DNA of 64,000 bases. It comes from Acinetobacter genomosp. 15BJ (GTDB taxonomy: Bacteria; Pseudomonadota; Gammaproteobacteria; Pseudomonadales; Moraxellaceae). This document shows, in pieces, positions 28,532 through 36,753 of this stretch. Position 1 is the stretch's first letter. Each line of letters begins with the position of its first letter. The stretch lies in assembly GCF_000400715.1 (NCBI RefSeq), contig NZ_KE007347.1:1125680-1189679 (forward strand), read 5' to 3'. Under the pieces are notes generated by a model. The model had not been told where the DNA came from. It did no database searches and saw only the letters and a list, made by a program, of their open reading frames with translations. A program made the position numbers and the translations under genes.

Positions 28532-29800
28532 ATGTCTGTCGTTGAACAAATCAACCAACAAGCTCAATTTGAACAAGAACAGCAACAACGTGCTTATCAA
28601 GTTTTAAAAAATGAAACGAGTATGCCAGTAAAAATGTGGACCAATGGTGTGCTTGTTGACGACAACTCAAAACAACAATTGCTGCAAACTGCCCAAATGC
28701 CGTTTATTTATAAATGGATGGCTGTGATGCCAGATGTTCACTTTGGCTTAGGTGCAACCATCGGAAGCGTGATTCCAACCAAAGGGGCGATTATCCCAGC
28801 TGCAGTCGGTGTCGATATTGGGTGTGGAATGATGGCCACCCGTACCAGCTTAACCGCTTCTGATTTACCAGATAACCTATATGCTTTACGTACTGAACTG
28901 GAACGCTTAATTCCACATGGAATGACCAAACGTGGACGAGATAAAGGTTCTTGGGAAACACCACCTGAAATGGTAGATCAAGCTTGGGCAGACTTAGTTG
29001 CAGATTTTGAGTTAATCTGTGCAAAGCACCCTCGCCTAAAAAACACCAACAACCGAAAACAGCTAGGAACATTGGGTACAGGAAATCACTTTGTAGAAGT
29101 CTGCTTAGATGAACACGATCACGTTTGGATTATGTTGCACTCAGGTTCACGCGGTGTGGGTAATGCCATCGGTAATCATTTTATCGAGCTAGCACGTAAA
29201 GATATGCAGAAGCACTTTATTAACTTACCCAACAAAGATTTAGCGTATTTAGTTGAAGGAACAGAACATTTTGATGATTACTGGTTTGCTGTGGGTTGGG
29301 CACAACGCTTTGCCATGAAAAATCGTGAAATCATGATGCAGTCTGCGATTAAAGCTTTAGCAATGATTATTCCAAAACCATTTAATGCAAAATTGGAAGC
29401 GGTGAATTGCCACCATAACTATGTGGAAAAGGAAGAACATTACGGCGAAGAAGTGATGGTCACTCGTAAAGGTGCTGTACGCGCACGTTTAGGAGAGTAT
29501 GGAATTATCCCAGGTTCAATGGGAGCCAAGTCTTTTATCGTTCGTGGTCTTGGAAATCAGGAATCATTCTGTTCATGTTCGCATGGCGCAGGCCGCGTGA
29601 TGAGCCGTGCTGAGGCAAAACGTCGATTCACTGTGGAAGATCAGATTGCTCAGACTGAAGGTGTGGAATGCCGTAAAGATGCTGCTGTGATTGATGAAAT
29701 TCCATCAGCTTATAAACCGATTGAAGATGTGATGAAAGCACAACAGGATTTGGTTGAAGTGGTTTATACATTAAGACAAGTAGTTTGTGTTAAGGGTTAA
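28532..29800 (+). CDS. rtcB: RNA-splicing ligase RtcB
   Basis: 422 residues. RtcB joins 2',3'-cyclic phosphate or 3'-phosphate RNA ends to 5'-OH ends using GTP and Mn2+. Metal and guanylate motifs are all visible: AVGVDIGCGM (Cys98), GTGNHFVEV, HSGSRGVGN, NCHHNYVEKE, and CSHGAGRVMSR holding the guanylylated His. I chose the ATG at 28532 (MSVVEQINQQ) because AAAGGA is eight bases upstream; the ATG two codons earlier is too close, and a more distant in-frame ATG would read through the leader hairpin. First gene of the RtcR/sigma-54 operon. Confidence 0.95.
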   Translation: MSVVEQINQQAQFEQEQQQRAYQVLKNETSMPVKMWTNGVLVDDNSKQQLLQTAQMPFIYKWMAVMPDVHFGLGATIGSVIPTKGAIIPAAVGVDIGCGMMATRTSLTASDLPDNLYALRTELERLIPHGMTKRGRDKGSWETPPEMVDQAWADLVADFELICAKHPRLKNTNNRKQLGTLGTGNHFVEVCLDEHDHVWIMLHSGSRGVGNAIGNHFIELARKDMQKHFINLPNKDLAYLVEGTEHFDDYWFAVGWAQRFAMKNREIMMQSAIKALAMIIPKPFNAKLEAVNCHHNYVEKEEHYGEEVMVTRKGAVRARLGEYGIIPGSMGAKSFIVRGLGNQESFCSCSHGAGRVMSRAEAKRRFTVEDQIAQTEGVECRKDAAVIDEIPSAYKPIEDVMKAQQDLVEVVYTLRQVVCVKG

Positions 29801-29802
29801 TC

Positions 29803-30186
29803 ATGAAAAAGGATTGTTTATATATTCGAAGCTGTAGAATCAGAGCAAATGAGGAAGCTCATCTCATGCTCCCTGAGCAACCCTATTTCATCATCTTGGT
29901 TGTGAATGCTGAACAAATCCTACCTGAATGGCGTAATTGGATTTGTGAGCAGATTGTCTATTCAAAACGATGCATTCAAGCAATGGTGACAGGACATGAG
30001 TGCTCTATTTGGGATGATATCCTAGATGAAACCTATCTAGGTTTTTATAACTATCAACCACCAGTCATTCATTGCTTCATGACAACTTGGCATGAAAATG
30101 AAACTTTAGAAGATATTACCGAATTCGCAAAATTTAGTATGCAATTGGAAGATGTTTCAGACTTAGTCATTATACATATTGAATAA
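29803..30186 (+). CDS. DUF7684-like protein in the rtc operon
   Basis: 127 residues, soluble. Conserved-looking pieces are the SIWDD motif (ECSIWDDILDET) and FMTTWHENETLEDITEFAKF near the C-terminus; these resemble what I recall as DUF7684, a family of unknown function. No catalytic motif is evident. It begins two bases after the rtcB stop, so it is surely co-transcribed with rtcB and likely relates to RNA repair or to the damage response; the job itself is unknown. Confidence 0.65.
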   Translation: MKKDCLYIRSCRIRANEEAHLMLPEQPYFIILVVNAEQILPEWRNWICEQIVYSKRCIQAMVTGHECSIWDDILDETYLGFYNYQPPVIHCFMTTWHENETLEDITEFAKFSMQLEDVSDLVIIHIE

Positions 30187-30198
30187 AAGGTAAATAAA

Positions 30199-30657
30199 AT
30201 GAAACTCGCAGAAGCACTTTTACTTCGAAGCGATCAACAAAAAAAGCTCGCTTCATTAAAACAACGGATCAACGCCAATGTATTGGTACAAGATGGCGAT
30301 GAACCGAGTGAAGATCCAAATGAACTGATCAAACAGATATTTGCTTTAACCCAAGAAAGCAATCAGTTGATTTGTCGTATTCATTTGACCAATGCGCAAG
30401 CCAAGTTGGAAGATGGAAAAATATTGCTATCCCTATTAAGCTTGCGTGATAGTTATGCTGAACAGCACAAGATTCTCATTGATGCGATTGCCAACACACA
30501 TCGTGAACCTGATCGTTATAGCTCACGTGAGATTAAATGGAAGAAGGTTATCCCTGTTTCTAGCTTGCAAAAACAAGCCGATGATATCAGCGCGAAACTA
30601 CGCGATTTAAATATTAAAATTCAGGCTGCCAATTGGCAGATTGATTTAGTCGAATAG
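30199..30657 (+). CDS. DIP1984-family protein in the rtc operon
   Basis: 152 residues, almost all alpha-helical. The start (KLAEALLLRSDQQKKLASLK), the central NELIKQIFALTQESNQLI and the Tyr-Ser-Ser-Arg-Glu-Ile-Lys segment match the DIP1984 (septicolysin-like) family, whose function is unknown. Two long helices resembling a coiled-coil hairpin are likely. It lies 12 bases after the DUF7684-like gene with an AAAGGTAA ribosome-binding site. Confidence 0.78.
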   Translation: MKLAEALLLRSDQQKKLASLKQRINANVLVQDGDEPSEDPNELIKQIFALTQESNQLICRIHLTNAQAKLEDGKILLSLLSLRDSYAEQHKILIDAIANTHREPDRYSSREIKWKKVIPVSSLQKQADDISAKLRDLNIKIQAANWQIDLVE

Positions 30658-30694
30658 ACAATAGATTTTGTGAATCTAGTTCACAATCACAGTT

Positions 30695-30888
30695 TGGACA
30701 TACTGGGCGAGTACAAGATCCTGCGTTACTCCGATCTGAGGGATTGAAAATAATTCAGGCGGCTATAGCAGCATGTGAGCCGTGCATCAATCTTCACCGC
30801 TTAGGCTCAGCACCATGTACCTAGTAAACCTTTGCAAAAAGCAAAGTCACGCGTTACTTCGCATTACCATGTACTGACAGTATGTTCA
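30695..30888 (+). ncRNA. Candidate structured RNA element between the DIP1984 gene and rtcA
   Basis: About 194 bases with long-range pairing: 30695-30705 with 30878-30888 (11 bp, one G-U), then AGTACA 30710-30715 with TGTACT 30870-30875. Local hairpins sit inside: AGATC/GATCT (30716-30737), TGAGCC/GGCTCA (30776-30809) and CTTTGC/GCAAAG (30830-30846). ACCATGTAC and GCGTTACT each occur twice. The position in an rtc operon recalls the Y RNA genes of Salmonella, but a REP-like intergenic repeat is an equally serious reading. Confidence 0.4.
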
Positions 30889-30915
30889 TTTAATTAGAAA
30901 ATAAGGAAAATAGAA

Positions 30916-31974
30916 GTGAATAAGGCTTTGGCAAATATGCCAGCAACCATTCAGATTGATGGTTCACAAGGTGAAGGTGGTGGACAAATTTTAAGAACCG
31001 CCCTTGCCCTTTCGATGATTACAGGTCAAGCATTTGAATTAATCAACATTCGTGCTGGACGGAAAAAACCTGGTTTAATGCGTCAGCATTTGGTTTGTGT
31101 ACAGGCATCTCAACAGATTAGCCAAGCGTATGTAGAAGGTGCTGAGCTTCATAGCCAACGTCTGTACTTTGCACCGCAACATGTACAAAGTGGAAAATAC
31201 CAATTCCAGATTGGTTCGGCAGGAAGCACAACACTGGTTTTACAAACCCTATTGCCTGCTTTGTTATTGCAAAATGAAGCCAGTGATCTCACGATTTCTG
31301 GGGGTACTCATAATCCACTCGCCCCAACAGCAGATTTTATCGAGCATTGCTTTTTGCCAGCATTAGAAAAACTTGGAATAAAAGTCGAGTTTAAGTTAAA
31401 CAAAGCAGGCTTCTTCCCGATTGGTGCTGGTGAAATTCAAATTACGATTCAGCCGTGGCAACATCGAAACAAACTAAATTTATTAGATCGTAGTACCTTG
31501 CAAAGCACTGAGGCTTTTGCAGCAGTATTAAACCTTTCCGAGGAAGCGCAAATCGCACAGCGGGAATTAGCGACTTTAAATAAAAGACTGAATTTAGATA
31601 CTCAACAGCAATTCTATTTAAATGGGATCAGTCAAGGCAATACGATGTATGTCAAAGTTGCATACACGCATCACATTCAGCTATTTACCGCTTTAGGTGA
31701 AATGCGCAAAAGTGCAGAACAAATTGCCAATCATTTGGCTGAACAGGTGAAGCAATATATTAATTCTCAAGCCGTGGTGGATGAATATTTAGCAGATCAA
31801 TTGCTATTACCTTTAGCACTAGGCCAAGGCGGTGAGTTCACCGCACAATGTATTAGCGAACATACCCGTACTCAGGCCGCCATGATTGAAAAATTTATTG
31901 ATTGTGAGATTGAGTTTATCGAACTAGATAGAAATTTGTTTCAGGTCAAAGTAAATCTTGATAACAAAGCTTAA
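30916..31974 (+). CDS. rtcA: RNA 3'-terminal phosphate cyclase RtcA
   Basis: 352 residues. RtcA converts RNA 3'-phosphate to 2',3'-cyclic phosphate using ATP, supplying a substrate for RtcB. Family motifs GSQGEGGGQILRTALALS, RPGLMRQH-type (here KKPGLMRQHL), GSAGSTTLVLQTLLPAL and GGTHNPLAPTADF are present; the His in SEHTRTQAAM is the likely AMP-linked residue. The start is a GTG at 30916 preceded by AAGGA; an ATG eight codons on (MPATIQIDG) would lose part of the N-terminus. Confidence 0.93.
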   Translation: MNKALANMPATIQIDGSQGEGGGQILRTALALSMITGQAFELINIRAGRKKPGLMRQHLVCVQASQQISQAYVEGAELHSQRLYFAPQHVQSGKYQFQIGSAGSTTLVLQTLLPALLLQNEASDLTISGGTHNPLAPTADFIEHCFLPALEKLGIKVEFKLNKAGFFPIGAGEIQITIQPWQHRNKLNLLDRSTLQSTEAFAAVLNLSEEAQIAQRELATLNKRLNLDTQQQFYLNGISQGNTMYVKVAYTHHIQLFTALGEMRKSAEQIANHLAEQVKQYINSQAVVDEYLADQLLLPLALGQGGEFTAQCISEHTRTQAAMIEKFIDCEIEFIELDRNLFQVKVNLDNKA

Positions 31975-32020
31975 AGTTTTATTATTTTGTTTTTTTCTAT
32001 CACAGTATTAAGTATCAGTG

Positions 32021-32081
32021 TAGGCGACATGGATGCCGCCCTGTTAGACTGCGGTAGCAAGGACGTAGCGTCAGTCTAACA
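32021..32081. repeat. REP-like element after rtcA
   Basis: GGCGACATGGATGCCGCC is followed by TGTTAGACTG (32042-32051) paired perfectly with CAGTCTAACA (32072-32081) around a 20-nt loop. The wording resembles intergenic repeats common in Acinetobacter genomes (from memory). It may end the rtc transcript although no U-run follows. Confidence 0.55.
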
Positions 32082-32126
32082 AAACCATCTTCCTAAAACT
32101 TTTGATTACTGAATCTTTAACAGAAA

Positions 32127-33587
32127 TTATTCGATAGATTCTAGTGCCGTCACCAATAACTTCCAACATTTCTCGACAGTATCGACTTTAACCCGTTCAC
32201 CCGGTGCATGTGCGCCCTGAATATCAGGGCCAAACGATACCATCTGTAAATCAGGATAATGCTCCGCAATAATGCCGCATTCCAAGCCCGCATGAATCAC
32301 TTTCAAGTTTGGCTCAATCTTAAATGCAGATTGATAAGCTTGTTGTAAACATTTCAATGCAGCCGAATCTGGATTTGGTGTCCAACCTGATACTAACGGC
32401 GTCAATGCAGATTGAATCTGGAAATTGGCAAAATGCTGTTGAATATTTTGTGCAAATGTCACTGCTTCTTGGTTCACCATCGAACGAACCATAATTAAAG
32501 TTTTGGCTTCATCTTTCGTCAATTTGACCACACCAATATTATTCGAAGTCTCAACCACATCGGGTAAAGCACTACTCCACTGTGCTATGCCGTATGGACA
32601 CGTTGCCAATGCCTGCAACCAAGCTTGTTGCTGCTGCAATGTCATAACTTCATTTATCGGGTTGGCATTTTGCTGTACGCTGATCTGTAACTGATCATCA
32701 ACACCCTGTAGCTTTTGTTGCCATTCAGTTTGTATTACAGCAACGGCTTTTTCTAACACCAGTAATTGTTCTGCTTGAATCGCAATAGTTGCCACAGCCT
32801 CACGTGGGATGGCATTTCGTGCCGATCCACCAACAAACTCAACCAGTCGACCATTGGATGATGCTAAATAATCATTGAGGAAATTAGCTAGAATGACATT
32901 GGCATTACCACGACCTAAATGAATATCAACCCCTGAATGTCCCCCTTTTAAACCTGACAGCAACAGATCAACATAAATCAAATTTGCAGGTGCTGATTCA
33001 TATTCAGGTGATTGCTGTACTTCCAGATCAATACTTCCAGCACAACCTAAATACAGTTCACCCCATTCTTCGGTATCAATATTAAATAACCACTGTCCAG
33101 TTAACACACCTGACTCGAGTAAACGAGCACCGCTCATTCCTGCTTCTTCATCAATGGTTAGCAGAACTTCAATCGGTCCGTGCGCGATATCGCTGGATTC
33201 TAATACAGCAAGCGCAAGTGCAACTCCAATGCCATTATCAGCACCCAAGGTAGTATTTTCAGCAATCAGCCAGCCGTCTTTTAATACAGGTTGAATTGGA
33301 TCTTTAAAAAAGTCATGTTGCGTACCACGATTTGCCTGAGTCACCATATCTAAGTGTCCCTGCAAAATCACACCTGCAACGTGCTCTCTACCCGCTGAAG
33401 CGGCTTTTCGAATAATTAAATTACCAATGTCATCAACATAGGTTTCCAAATTGCGCTGTTCCGCCCAATCTTTTAAATGTTGTCTGAGTTGTTGTTCATG
33501 CTTGGATGGTCGAGGAATCGTACATAAGGTCTCAAAATGTTGCCAAACTGCTTGGGGTGATAATTTAGAAAAATCGACCTGTATCAT
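32127..33587 (-). CDS. pepD: Aminoacyl-histidine dipeptidase (peptidase D, M20 family)
   Basis: 486 residues. Cytosolic Zn-dependent dipeptidase with broad Xaa-His specificity. Metal-site motifs are visible: QGHLDMV (His, Asp), LGADNGIG, and the catalytic Glu pair in TIDEEAGMSG, with LECGIIAE and GPDIQGAHAPGE near the end. The length fits PepD rather than shorter M20 peptidases. Monocistronic, convergent with the rtc operon. Confidence 0.93.
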   Translation of the reverse strand: MIQVDFSKLSPQAVWQHFETLCTIPRPSKHEQQLRQHLKDWAEQRNLETYVDDIGNLIIRKAASAGREHVAGVILQGHLDMVTQANRGTQHDFFKDPIQPVLKDGWLIAENTTLGADNGIGVALALAVLESSDIAHGPIEVLLTIDEEAGMSGARLLESGVLTGQWLFNIDTEEWGELYLGCAGSIDLEVQQSPEYESAPANLIYVDLLLSGLKGGHSGVDIHLGRGNANVILANFLNDYLASSNGRLVEFVGGSARNAIPREAVATIAIQAEQLLVLEKAVAVIQTEWQQKLQGVDDQLQISVQQNANPINEVMTLQQQQAWLQALATCPYGIAQWSSALPDVVETSNNIGVVKLTKDEAKTLIMVRSMVNQEAVTFAQNIQQHFANFQIQSALTPLVSGWTPNPDSAALKCLQQAYQSAFKIEPNLKVIHAGLECGIIAEHYPDLQMVSFGPDIQGAHAPGERVKVDTVEKCWKLLVTALESIE

Positions 33588-33688
33588 GCACCTATACTCT
33601 CAAATAAAGCGTTTAAACCAATATACACCATACATCTAAACGGTGGTGCTTAAATCACTTCAATTAAGAATCTATACGCAAAATTGAC

Positions 33689-34072
33689 TTAGCTTTTCCA
33701 CACAAACTGAGAAAAACTATGTTCTGCTTTTAAGCTATTTTCAACAGCCTGAGCCAATTGGCGAATAATGCTTTGTGTCTCGATACGTTCAAACCAAGCT
33801 TGTTCTTGCTGTGGATTGGCTGAGATTTCACAGAGAATATGTCCTTCTGTATCTTGCTGTGAGCATAATATTGAAAGTGGCAATTGGTGATTGTCGATAC
33901 GCACTTCAATTTTTTCATGCTCATGACGAATATGCTGTGCATCAAAGCCATATTGTTCTAATTGTTTATACAGCAATGCAGCCACATACTCTTGCGTGAT
34001 ATAGCATTCATTCGGTGGATGATCAACCACCCCATGTTTTGGGCAATCTGCTATAAATTGCAACGTTTTCAT
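33689..34072 (-). CDS. Hypothetical cytosolic protein
   Basis: 127 residues, no signal or membrane segment. It has two Cys near the N-terminus and middle (IADCPKHG, LSILCSQQ) and a helical C-terminus rich in Gln and Glu. I recognise no family. A 5' ATG with GAGGGAATAG-like purine sequence just upstream supports it. About 290 bases of AT-rich DNA separate it from the aroA fusion gene; there I see only a short ACTCTG/CAGAGT hairpin (34100-34116). Confidence 0.6.
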   Translation of the reverse strand: MKTLQFIADCPKHGVVDHPPNECYITQEYVAALLYKQLEQYGFDAQHIRHEHEKIEVRIDNHQLPLSILCSQQDTEGHILCEISANPQQEQAWFERIETQSIIRQLAQAVENSLKAEHSFSQFVWKS

Positions 34073-34361
34073 GCTATTCCCTCTATTTTTATGTTTTAAC
34101 TCTGGATCGCAGAGTAAATCCGACGCGAACGGTAAGAATTATTATATATACAATTGTCTTTAATAGATTAGCTGATTGTCTTAGTTCTATAGCTAAATTG
34201 ATAAATTTAGACCCGATTAGATATGTACATCTACAAACTCAGCATTTTTATTATTTAAGCGTTTTAGCCTTATATTTAGCCAATTGTTTTTATAAATATG
34301 CTTATAAAAAAAGCAGCATTTAACAGATTAACTCAGCTAAACACTGCCTTTCCAGATCAGC

Positions 34362-36611
34362 TTATGGATTCATAACCTGCAAATCCAAACCTGCAGTATT
34401 TGCAAGCTCGGTGAAGGTTGGGAAACTTGTCGCCACAGTTTCTGTACCATGAATGGTGATGTTACCTGAAGTACGTAAACCAGCCATACTGAAACTCATG
34501 GCAATACGGTGGTCATGGTGTGATTCAATTTCACCACCAGTGAAAATCGCTGACCAATCACCAGACTTTCCTTTACCTTCAATGATGATGCCATCTTCGG
34601 TTGGAGTACAGTCGATCCCCATGATCTTCAAACCATCTGCCATCACTTGAATACGGTCAGATTCTTTAACTCGTAGCTCAGCAGCACCAGTTAAAACCGT
34701 TTGGCCTTCTGCACATGCAGCAGCAATGAATAATGCAGGGAATTCATCGATCGCTAATGGTACTTGGTCTTCAGGCATATGAATACCTTTCAGCGTTCTA
34801 GAACCTTTGATATGAATATCTGCAATGGGTTCACCACCTGCAATACGTTCATTTTCTACAGTTAGATCAGCACCCATTTGCTTCAAAATTTCGATCACGC
34901 CTGTACGCGTTGGATTGATTCCAACCGCTTCAAGAATGACATCAGCGCCTTCTGTAATAGCCGCGCCGACCATAAAGAATGCAGCAGATGAAATATCAGA
35001 AGGTACTTGAATATCAGTACCGACTAACTTGCCACCACCGATAAGCGAGATTTTATTGCCTTCGGTTTTTACGTCATAACCAAAGGCACGTAGCATACGC
35101 TCAGTATGATCACGGGTTGGTTCTGGTTCAGTCACTGAAGTTTCACCAGCCGCCCATAAACCAGCCAATAAAATGCCTGATTTCACTTGCGCAGACGCCA
35201 TTGGCAAGTCATATTGAATGCCTTTTAATGCTTGGCTACCTGTAATACTGACTGGTGGCGTACCTTTCTCACCTGTGGTTTGGATGAGTGCACCCATTTC
35301 ACGAAGTGGCTTGGCAATACGCTCCATTGGACGTTTAGACAATGACGCATCACCCGTCATCACCGAATCAAACTTCTGCGCAGACAACATGCCAGATAGC
35401 AAACGCATACTGGTGCCTGAGTTACCCATATACAAAGCGCTTGCTGGCGCTTTTAAGCCTTGCATACCTACACCATGAATAGTGACTTCACCATTCTTAG
35501 GTCCTTCGATGCTCACACCCATATCACGGAAAGCCTGTAAAGTTGCGAGTGCATCTTCACCTTCCAGAAAGCCAGTCACATGTGTTGTGCCTTCTGCAAT
35601 CGCACCAAACATGATTGAGCGATGTGACACAGATTTGTCACCCGGTACGGTGAATTTACCTGTAAACGTTTTCTTTCCCGGTAAAATGGTAAATTGCTGT
35701 GTCACCTTGTTTTTCTCCATCAAAGGTTTTTTGGCCAACATATGGTTAAAGTGCTGACGTGCTGCTTGAGCATGCCCGAGCAGTCCCATCAACGCTTGCG
35801 AATCTTCCTGTGCAATCAATTTCTTTAAAACTGACAATTGCTGTTCAAAGCCATCAACAGCATTAAGAATTGCGGTTTTATTGGCAAAGAAAATATCATG
35901 CCACATCTGTGGATCACTGGCAGCAATACGCGAGAAGTCACGAAAACCTCCTGCAGCATAGCGGAAAATATCTAAATTATCTTCACGATTTGCCAGTTGT
36001 TCCACCAGATTGAATGCCATCAAATGTGGTAAATGACTAGTATGTGCCAACACTTCATCGTGTTTGGTGACATCCATGCAAATCACTTCTGCTTTTGCTG
36101 CAGACCAAAGTTGAATCAGTTTTTCAACTGCCCAATCGGCACTGGTCGGAAGTGGTGTCAAAATCACTTTATGATTGACGAATAAATCAACCTTACCTGC
36201 ATGTACGCCTGTATGCTCTGCACCAGCAATTGGATGGCCTGGTACAAAACCAATAGGTAAATTTTCACCAAATACAGCTTTAGCAGCTTCAACCACATTG
36301 CCTTTGGTACTACCCACGTCGGTAATAATGGCATTGTCTGCAAGATAAGGTTTGATCTGTTCAAGCACTTTTTGTGTCGCACGAACGGGTAATGCTAAAA
36401 CAATTAAATCTGCATCCTGAACTGCTTCTTCAGGCGTTGCATAACCGTGTTGAATAAGACCGAGTGCCTTAGCATCTTCTAATGTTTTTTTTGAACGTGT
36501 TGAAGCCACAATTTGAGCTGCAAGTTGTTCTGCCACAATCACACGAGCAAGACTCGACCCAATCAGTCCAAGCCCAATAAATGCAACTTTCTTAAATAAT
36601 GGTTGAGACAT
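34362..36611 (-). CDS. tyrA-aroA: Bifunctional prephenate dehydrogenase / EPSP synthase
   Basis: 749 residues. Residues 1-300 are a TyrA dehydrogenase with Rossmann motif GLGLIGSSLARV and the NITDVGS-type segment (AIITDVGSTKG); residues 310-749 are AroA, with GDKSVSHRSIMFGA, LYMGNSGTSMRL and the RPMERIAKPLREMGA segment. TyrA makes 4-hydroxyphenylpyruvate from prephenate and AroA makes EPSP from shikimate 3-phosphate. The fusion is known in Acinetobacter and pseudomonads. It lies 142 bases after pheA. Confidence 0.96.
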   Translation of the reverse strand: MSQPLFKKVAFIGLGLIGSSLARVIVAEQLAAQIVASTRSKKTLEDAKALGLIQHGYATPEEAVQDADLIVLALPVRATQKVLEQIKPYLADNAIITDVGSTKGNVVEAAKAVFGENLPIGFVPGHPIAGAEHTGVHAGKVDLFVNHKVILTPLPTSADWAVEKLIQLWSAAKAEVICMDVTKHDEVLAHTSHLPHLMAFNLVEQLANREDNLDIFRYAAGGFRDFSRIAASDPQMWHDIFFANKTAILNAVDGFEQQLSVLKKLIAQEDSQALMGLLGHAQAARQHFNHMLAKKPLMEKNKVTQQFTILPGKKTFTGKFTVPGDKSVSHRSIMFGAIAEGTTHVTGFLEGEDALATLQAFRDMGVSIEGPKNGEVTIHGVGMQGLKAPASALYMGNSGTSMRLLSGMLSAQKFDSVMTGDASLSKRPMERIAKPLREMGALIQTTGEKGTPPVSITGSQALKGIQYDLPMASAQVKSGILLAGLWAAGETSVTEPEPTRDHTERMLRAFGYDVKTEGNKISLIGGGKLVGTDIQVPSDISSAAFFMVGAAITEGADVILEAVGINPTRTGVIEILKQMGADLTVENERIAGGEPIADIHIKGSRTLKGIHMPEDQVPLAIDEFPALFIAAACAEGQTVLTGAAELRVKESDRIQVMADGLKIMGIDCTPTEDGIIIEGKGKSGDWSAIFTGGEIESHHDHRIAMSFSMAGLRTSGNITIHGTETVATSFPTFTELANTAGLDLQVMNP

Positions 36612-36633
36612 AAAACATATTTGCCTATGTAAA

Positions 36634-36735
36634 AATCTCCCCTGAGAAGCACCCCGCTTCGTAAGCTCTTTAAAAAGAGGGGGAACTCCTCCCTTTTTTA
36701 AAGGTCTTGCGCAGTTATACTGCTCAGGAGGGATT
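36634..36735. repeat. REP-like element between pheA and tyrA-aroA
   Basis: AATCTCCCCTGAG (36634-36646) is inverted at 36723-36735 (12 of 13 paired, one G-U). Inside, TTTAAAAA/TTTTTAAA and GGG/CCC-rich arms (36669-36702) form a second hairpin with a T-run on the minus strand. This reads as an Acinetobacter-type intergenic repeat that could attenuate transcription from pheA into tyrA-aroA. Confidence 0.6.
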
Positions 36736-36753
36736 CAAAATACAATAACTAGA

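Noticed and set aside
30695..30888. A canonical tRNA or tmRNA gene in the rtc spacer
   Set aside because: No T-arm sequence (GTTCGA type), no anticodon arm and no CCA-adjacent 7-bp acceptor in the right geometry; only a general structured-RNA call is supportable.
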